In this document: one piece after another, positions 61,131 through 64,000 of the stretch
Layout of the letters: the number at the start of each line of letters is the position of its first letter
Numbering within the stretch: the first letter of the stretch is position 1
Assembly: GCA_050008465.1 (NCBI GenBank)
Contig: JBEKMO010000012.1
Span: 12,588-76,587 of the forward strand
Source: Fen-330 sp050008465
Lineage (GTDB): Bacteria; Acidobacteriota; Terriglobia; Bryobacterales; Bryobacteraceae
Direction: 5' to 3'
Length of the DNA: 64,000 nucleotides
Translations under genes and position numbers: made by a program
The notes under the pieces: model-generated
Databases searched by the model: none
What the model saw: the letters and a program-made list of their open reading frames with translations, nothing else
What the model was told of the DNA's origin: nothing

Positions 61131-61886
61131 TTATTTCACGGGATCGCCGAACTTAACGATGGAACCCGCGGTGAAGCGCTTGTAGTTGCCGTAGCGGATG
61201 GTGAGGCGGATGCGCTGGGGGCCGACGCGAAAGTCGAGGGTGTCGTCGGCGTAGGTGTAAACGGGAAAGCGCAGGTCGCCGTCCACGGGCGCCCAAACGG
61301 TGGTGAAGCGCGGGAAGAGGTTCTCGTTCTTCATGCTGCGGATCTCGGGCACGGCTTTGCCTTCGGTGCGGACGATCGAATAGTCTTCCCGACTGGCCCA
61401 GACCAGGCCGTCGAAGAGCCGCTGGCCGGCGAGAATCTGGCGCGGGCGGACCTGGAGGACGTAGCAGTCGATACCGTCGATGGTTTCCTCTCCCTTATAG
61501 CGGGTCTCGTAGAACCAGAGCTGGCCGGCGTCGAACAGGAATGGCTGGACTTCGCGGATGTCGCGAAAATCCTCCTCGGTGAGCTTGAGGCGCTGGAGCG
61601 TCTGGAGCGGCTTGCCGACGATCTGCTCGCTGCGCTCCGCCAGAGGAGAGAAGACCACCTCGCGGACTTCGCGGTACTCACCGGCCCGGGCTCCGGTGGG
61701 AGTGAGCTCTTCAATGGAAACGGTCTGGCGATAGGTGAATTGGTCGCGCGCGCGACGGGTCTCGGTGGCGCGCAGGGCGACGCGCTTGGCGAGGTCGGGC
61801 GGGGGGCTCTCGGCGCGCGCGGAAAGCAGAGATACTAGGAGGATGCCGAAGGAGGCCGCGTTTCGCGGCGTAGCGGTCAGGCTCAT
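61131..61886 (-). CDS. Secreted hypothetical protein, LolA/outer-membrane lipoprotein-sorting-like
   Basis: The 251-aa product has an N-terminal signal peptide (ASFGILLVSLLSARAES). The mature part looks like a beta-sheet lipoprotein-sorting-type fold: FTYRQTVSIEEL, EYREVREVVFSPLAERSEQI, FYETRYKGEETIDGIDCYVL, LQVRPRQ and FTTVWAPVDGDLRFPVYTY. Related proteins are common in acidobacteria and their exact role is unknown. Its start at 61886 overlaps the divergently transcribed protease gene by 44 bp, so one of the two starts may be wrong. Confidence 0.72.
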   Translation of the reverse strand: MSLTATPRNAASFGILLVSLLSARAESPPPDLAKRVALRATETRRARDQFTYRQTVSIEELTPTGARAGEYREVREVVFSPLAERSEQIVGKPLQTLQRLKLTEEDFRDIREVQPFLFDAGQLWFYETRYKGEETIDGIDCYVLQVRPRQILAGQRLFDGLVWASREDYSIVRTEGKAVPEIRSMKNENLFPRFTTVWAPVDGDLRFPVYTYADDTLDFRVGPQRIRLTIRYGNYKRFTAGSIVKFGDPVK

Positions 61887-62820
61887 TGCGATCTTACTGC
61901 TGGCGTCGATGGGCGGACTGTTGTACGCCTATCTCCTGAGTATACCCGGGTGGATCGCGGCGCCCCTGATCGCCGCCTTCTCTCTGGAGGCGGTGCTGTA
62001 TGCGACGGCGTGCTGGGAGACGGCGCGCCGGATGGTGGAGCGGCGGCTGCAAGGGCCGGCTCTGGCGGCCTCGATGGCCCTGAGCGGGGTGCTGCCGTAC
62101 GTGATCTATGCCGCGCCAACCGGGATGTTCCGCTGGACAGCGCTGGGGGAAGTGGCGGCACTGGCGGCCTTAGTTTCGTTCTGGTACGTGGCGCTCGAGC
62201 GGCGCCCCGCGGTGAGCCTGGCCTTCATGGCGCTGGTGGCGGCGGCCCTGCTCGCCGGCGTCTTCCACCCGATCTACGGGCAGCCCGCGCCGCGGCTGAA
62301 AGTGGGGATTCTGGGCGAGCTGATGTGGACGCGGCTGGCGGTGATGGGCGTGCTCTCGATCGCGCGCATCGAAGTGAAGGGTTTCGGGTTTTTGCCGGCG
62401 CGGAAGGAATGGGCGGCCGGTTTCACGAACTACCTGCTGTTCCTCCCGGTGGGGGCGGCGCTGGGGTGGCTGCTGAAGTTCGCGGAGTTTCACCCGCGTC
62501 CGCTGGAGTGGTGGCAGACGCTCGGGCTGGCCCTGCTGACGTTCCTGGGGATGCTATGGGTGGTGGCGCTGCGGGAGGAATTCTTCTTTCGGGGCATGCT
62601 GCAGGAATGGTTCGATTCCCGGACGGGGCTGGTGGCGGTCTCGGTGGTGTTCGGGCTGGTGCACCTGCCGTACCGGGAGTTCCCGAACTGGCGGTTCGCA
62701 ATTCTGGCGGCGGTGGCGGGCCTGTTTTACGGGCGCGCGTATCTGGGGGCGCGGAGCGCGCGCGCCGCGATGGTCACGCACGCTCTGGTGAATACGACCT
62801 GGAAGATGTTCTTCAGTTAG
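61843..62820 (+). CDS. CPBP-family intramembrane metalloprotease
   Basis: This 325-aa polytopic membrane protein has about eight hydrophobic segments. The Abi/CPBP motifs lie near the C-terminus: EEFFFRG (EExxxR), then FGLVHLP (FxxxH), then HALVNTTW (HxxxN). These residues bind metal and cleave substrates within the membrane; some family members process prenylated proteins or give bacteriocin immunity. The start is taken as ATG 61843 because AGGAGG is directly upstream, although spacing is unusually short. An in-frame extension to 61735 would lie entirely over the opposite gene. The stop is at 62820, a few bases past the M16 stop on the other strand. Confidence 0.85.
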   Translation: MPKEAAFRGVAVRLIAILLLASMGGLLYAYLLSIPGWIAAPLIAAFSLEAVLYATACWETARRMVERRLQGPALAASMALSGVLPYVIYAAPTGMFRWTALGEVAALAALVSFWYVALERRPAVSLAFMALVAAALLAGVFHPIYGQPAPRLKVGILGELMWTRLAVMGVLSIARIEVKGFGFLPARKEWAAGFTNYLLFLPVGAALGWLLKFAEFHPRPLEWWQTLGLALLTFLGMLWVVALREEFFFRGMLQEWFDSRTGLVAVSVVFGLVHLPYREFPNWRFAILAAVAGLFYGRAYLGARSARAAMVTHALVNTTWKMFFS

Positions 62821-64000
62821 TCGATCTTCTTGCCGTCGGCGTTGTACTCCTCGACCGGGCCGTACTTCTTGAGAACATCGCGGATCTTGCTGCCCTCGCC
62901 CACAGCCACGATTTGCACGTTGTCGAGCGGGATGTACTTTCGCGCGACGCGCTGAACGTCGCCAGCGGTGACGGCCATGACCTTGGCCGGGTAAGTGTCC
63001 CAGTAGTCGGCGGGCAGGCCGTATTCACGGAGCTGCAGCATCTGGCCGAGGACGCCGGCCTGGCGCTCGATGGAGAGGGCGAAACCGGCGACGATGGCGC
63101 GCTTGGCGTTCTCCAGTTCCTCCTTGAGGACCGGCTCCTCGCGGATTTTGCGGAATTCCTTGAGGAATTCGTCGAGAGCGGGGCCCGTGACCTCGGTCCG
63201 CACGGAAGAGGAGGCGGAGAACTCGTCCAGGTACTTGTCGGCGCGGAAGCGGCTGTAAACGCCGTAGGTGAAGCCCTTCTCCTCGCGGATATTGACGAAC
63301 AAGCGCGAGGAGGGGCCGCTGCCGAGAATGCGGTTCAGCACCATGCAGGGGATGTAGTCGGGGCTGAGCCGGTCGATGGCGTGGTTGCCCAGGATCAGAT
63401 AGGTCTGCACCGAATCGGGCCGGTTGACCAGGTAGATCTTCTTGCCGGCGACAAGGGGCCTCGAAGCGAGGGACGGTTCGCCGACACCGCCGCCCTCCCA
63501 GGCCGCGAGGGCTTTCTCGAGCTTGGCGACGATCTGGTCGGGGGTGGTGTCGCCGGTGACACCGAGAATGCTGCCCGCGGGCACATAGAAGCGCTTGCGG
63601 AAGTCGAGCAGGTCCTGACGGGTCATTTTGGCAATGGATTCGGCCGTGGCCGAGACGGTGCTGCGCGGGTCGCCGGGGAAAAGCACCTGGGCCATGCGCT
63701 CGGCGCCGAGGAAGGTCGGCTGGGAGCGCTGCTGCAGGAGAGAGGTAAGCTTGCGCCTCTTCCACTTATCGAACTCGTCCTGGGGGAAGGTGGCGTCGAG
63801 GAGCACGTCGGAGGCGAGCGCGAGCAGAGGGTCGAGGTTCTCAGTAAGGGCGGAGGCGCTGAGGCGGGAGTTATGGGACCCCCAGGCCACGTCGGCTCCC
63901 AGGGAGGCGCCCATTTCCGAGAGTTCCTGGGCGATCTGGAGCGAGGTGCGGGTGGGGGTGCCCTGCTTGAGCATCTCCGTGACGGCCTCGGCCAGGCCGG
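62817..64000 (-). CDS. M16-family (insulinase-like) peptidase, partial (5' end outside window)
   Basis: About 394 residues are visible and the frame is open to the window edge. The content matches the M16 fold. The first part, GTPTRTSLQIAQELSEMGAS, then LSASALTENLDPLLALASDV and DEFDKWKRRKLTSLLQQ, is the end of an N-terminal M16 domain. LLDFRKRFYVPAGSILGVTG begins the linker to the second domain, and GLVY-type segments such as EEKGFTYGVYSRFRADKYLD complete it. The zinc-binding HxxEH would lie upstream outside the window, so it cannot be seen whether this is an active subunit or the inactive partner common in tandem M16 genes. Confidence 0.85.
   Translation of the reverse strand, partial: GLAEAVTEMLKQGTPTRTSLQIAQELSEMGASLGADVAWGSHNSRLSASALTENLDPLLALASDVLLDATFPQDEFDKWKRRKLTSLLQQRSQPTFLGAERMAQVLFPGDPRSTVSATAESIAKMTRQDLLDFRKRFYVPAGSILGVTGDTTPDQIVAKLEKALAAWEGGGVGEPSLASRPLVAGKKIYLVNRPDSVQTYLILGNHAIDRLSPDYIPCMVLNRILGSGPSSRLFVNIREEKGFTYGVYSRFRADKYLDEFSASSSVRTEVTGPALDEFLKEFRKIREEPVLKEELENAKRAIVAGFALSIERQAGVLGQMLQLREYGLPADYWDTYPAKVMAVTAGDVQRVARKYIPLDNVQIVAVGEGSKIRDVLKKYGPVEEYNADGKKID

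Overview
The window is GC-rich DNA from a Gram-negative bacterium, most likely an acidobacterium of the Solibacter/Bryobacter type. The evidence is the mreB-mreC-mreD-mrdA-rodA-rng order, an RNase E/G with a very long acidic Pro/Ala insert, RND and M16 genes of that flavour, and a REP-like palindrome that I recall as common in that group. The lineage call is inference; no rRNA or marker tree is available here.

Layout. (1) 1-8463 is ordinary chromosome: the end of mreB, then mreC, mreD, mrdA (PBP2) and rodA for rod-shape peptidoglycan synthesis, RNase E/G, one secreted hypothetical protein, and an intact tRNA-Ser(GGA) at 8374-8463. (2) 8464-60743 is an accessory region built from four consecutive islands. 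The 26-bp 3' end of the tRNA-Ser gene is repeated four more times (31033, 36459, 45496, 60718). Each repeat closes an island and is preceded by the same ~100 bp, giving a ~124-bp right-end repeat. Three of the four islands also begin with the same 70-bp left end, followed by a gene for a ~190-aa protein. That protein has an N-terminal Cys/His domain like the arm-binding end of acidobacterial tyrosine recombinases, but no catalytic domain. (3) 60744-64000 is chromosome again: a secreted protein, a CPBP-family membrane protease and a partial M16 peptidase.

Cargo. Island 1 (22.6 kb) carries a tripartite RND efflux pump facing away from a six-gene operon that ends in a 3766-aa NRPS-PKS (C-A-PCP-C-A-PCP-KS-DH-KR-ACP-TE, no AT), with a PvdE/SyrD-like exporter, an SPFH protein and a periplasmic-binding protein. 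Island 2 (5.4 kb) carries two coupled TPR-type genes and an AbiEi/AbiEii toxin-antitoxin pair. Island 3 (9 kb) carries an SF1 helicase-nuclease, a TPR-SNF2 helicase and a zinc-ribbon protein, which together look like a defence cassette, plus an HTH/nucleotidyltransferase pair. Island 4 (15.2 kb) is a single tight five-gene operon: a two-HKD phospholipase-D-like protein, a DUF6603 protein and three very large proteins I do not recognise.

The best candidates for something undescribed are the tRNA-Ser island family with its catalytic-domain-less integrase-like gene, and the DUF6603/PLD operon of island 4.
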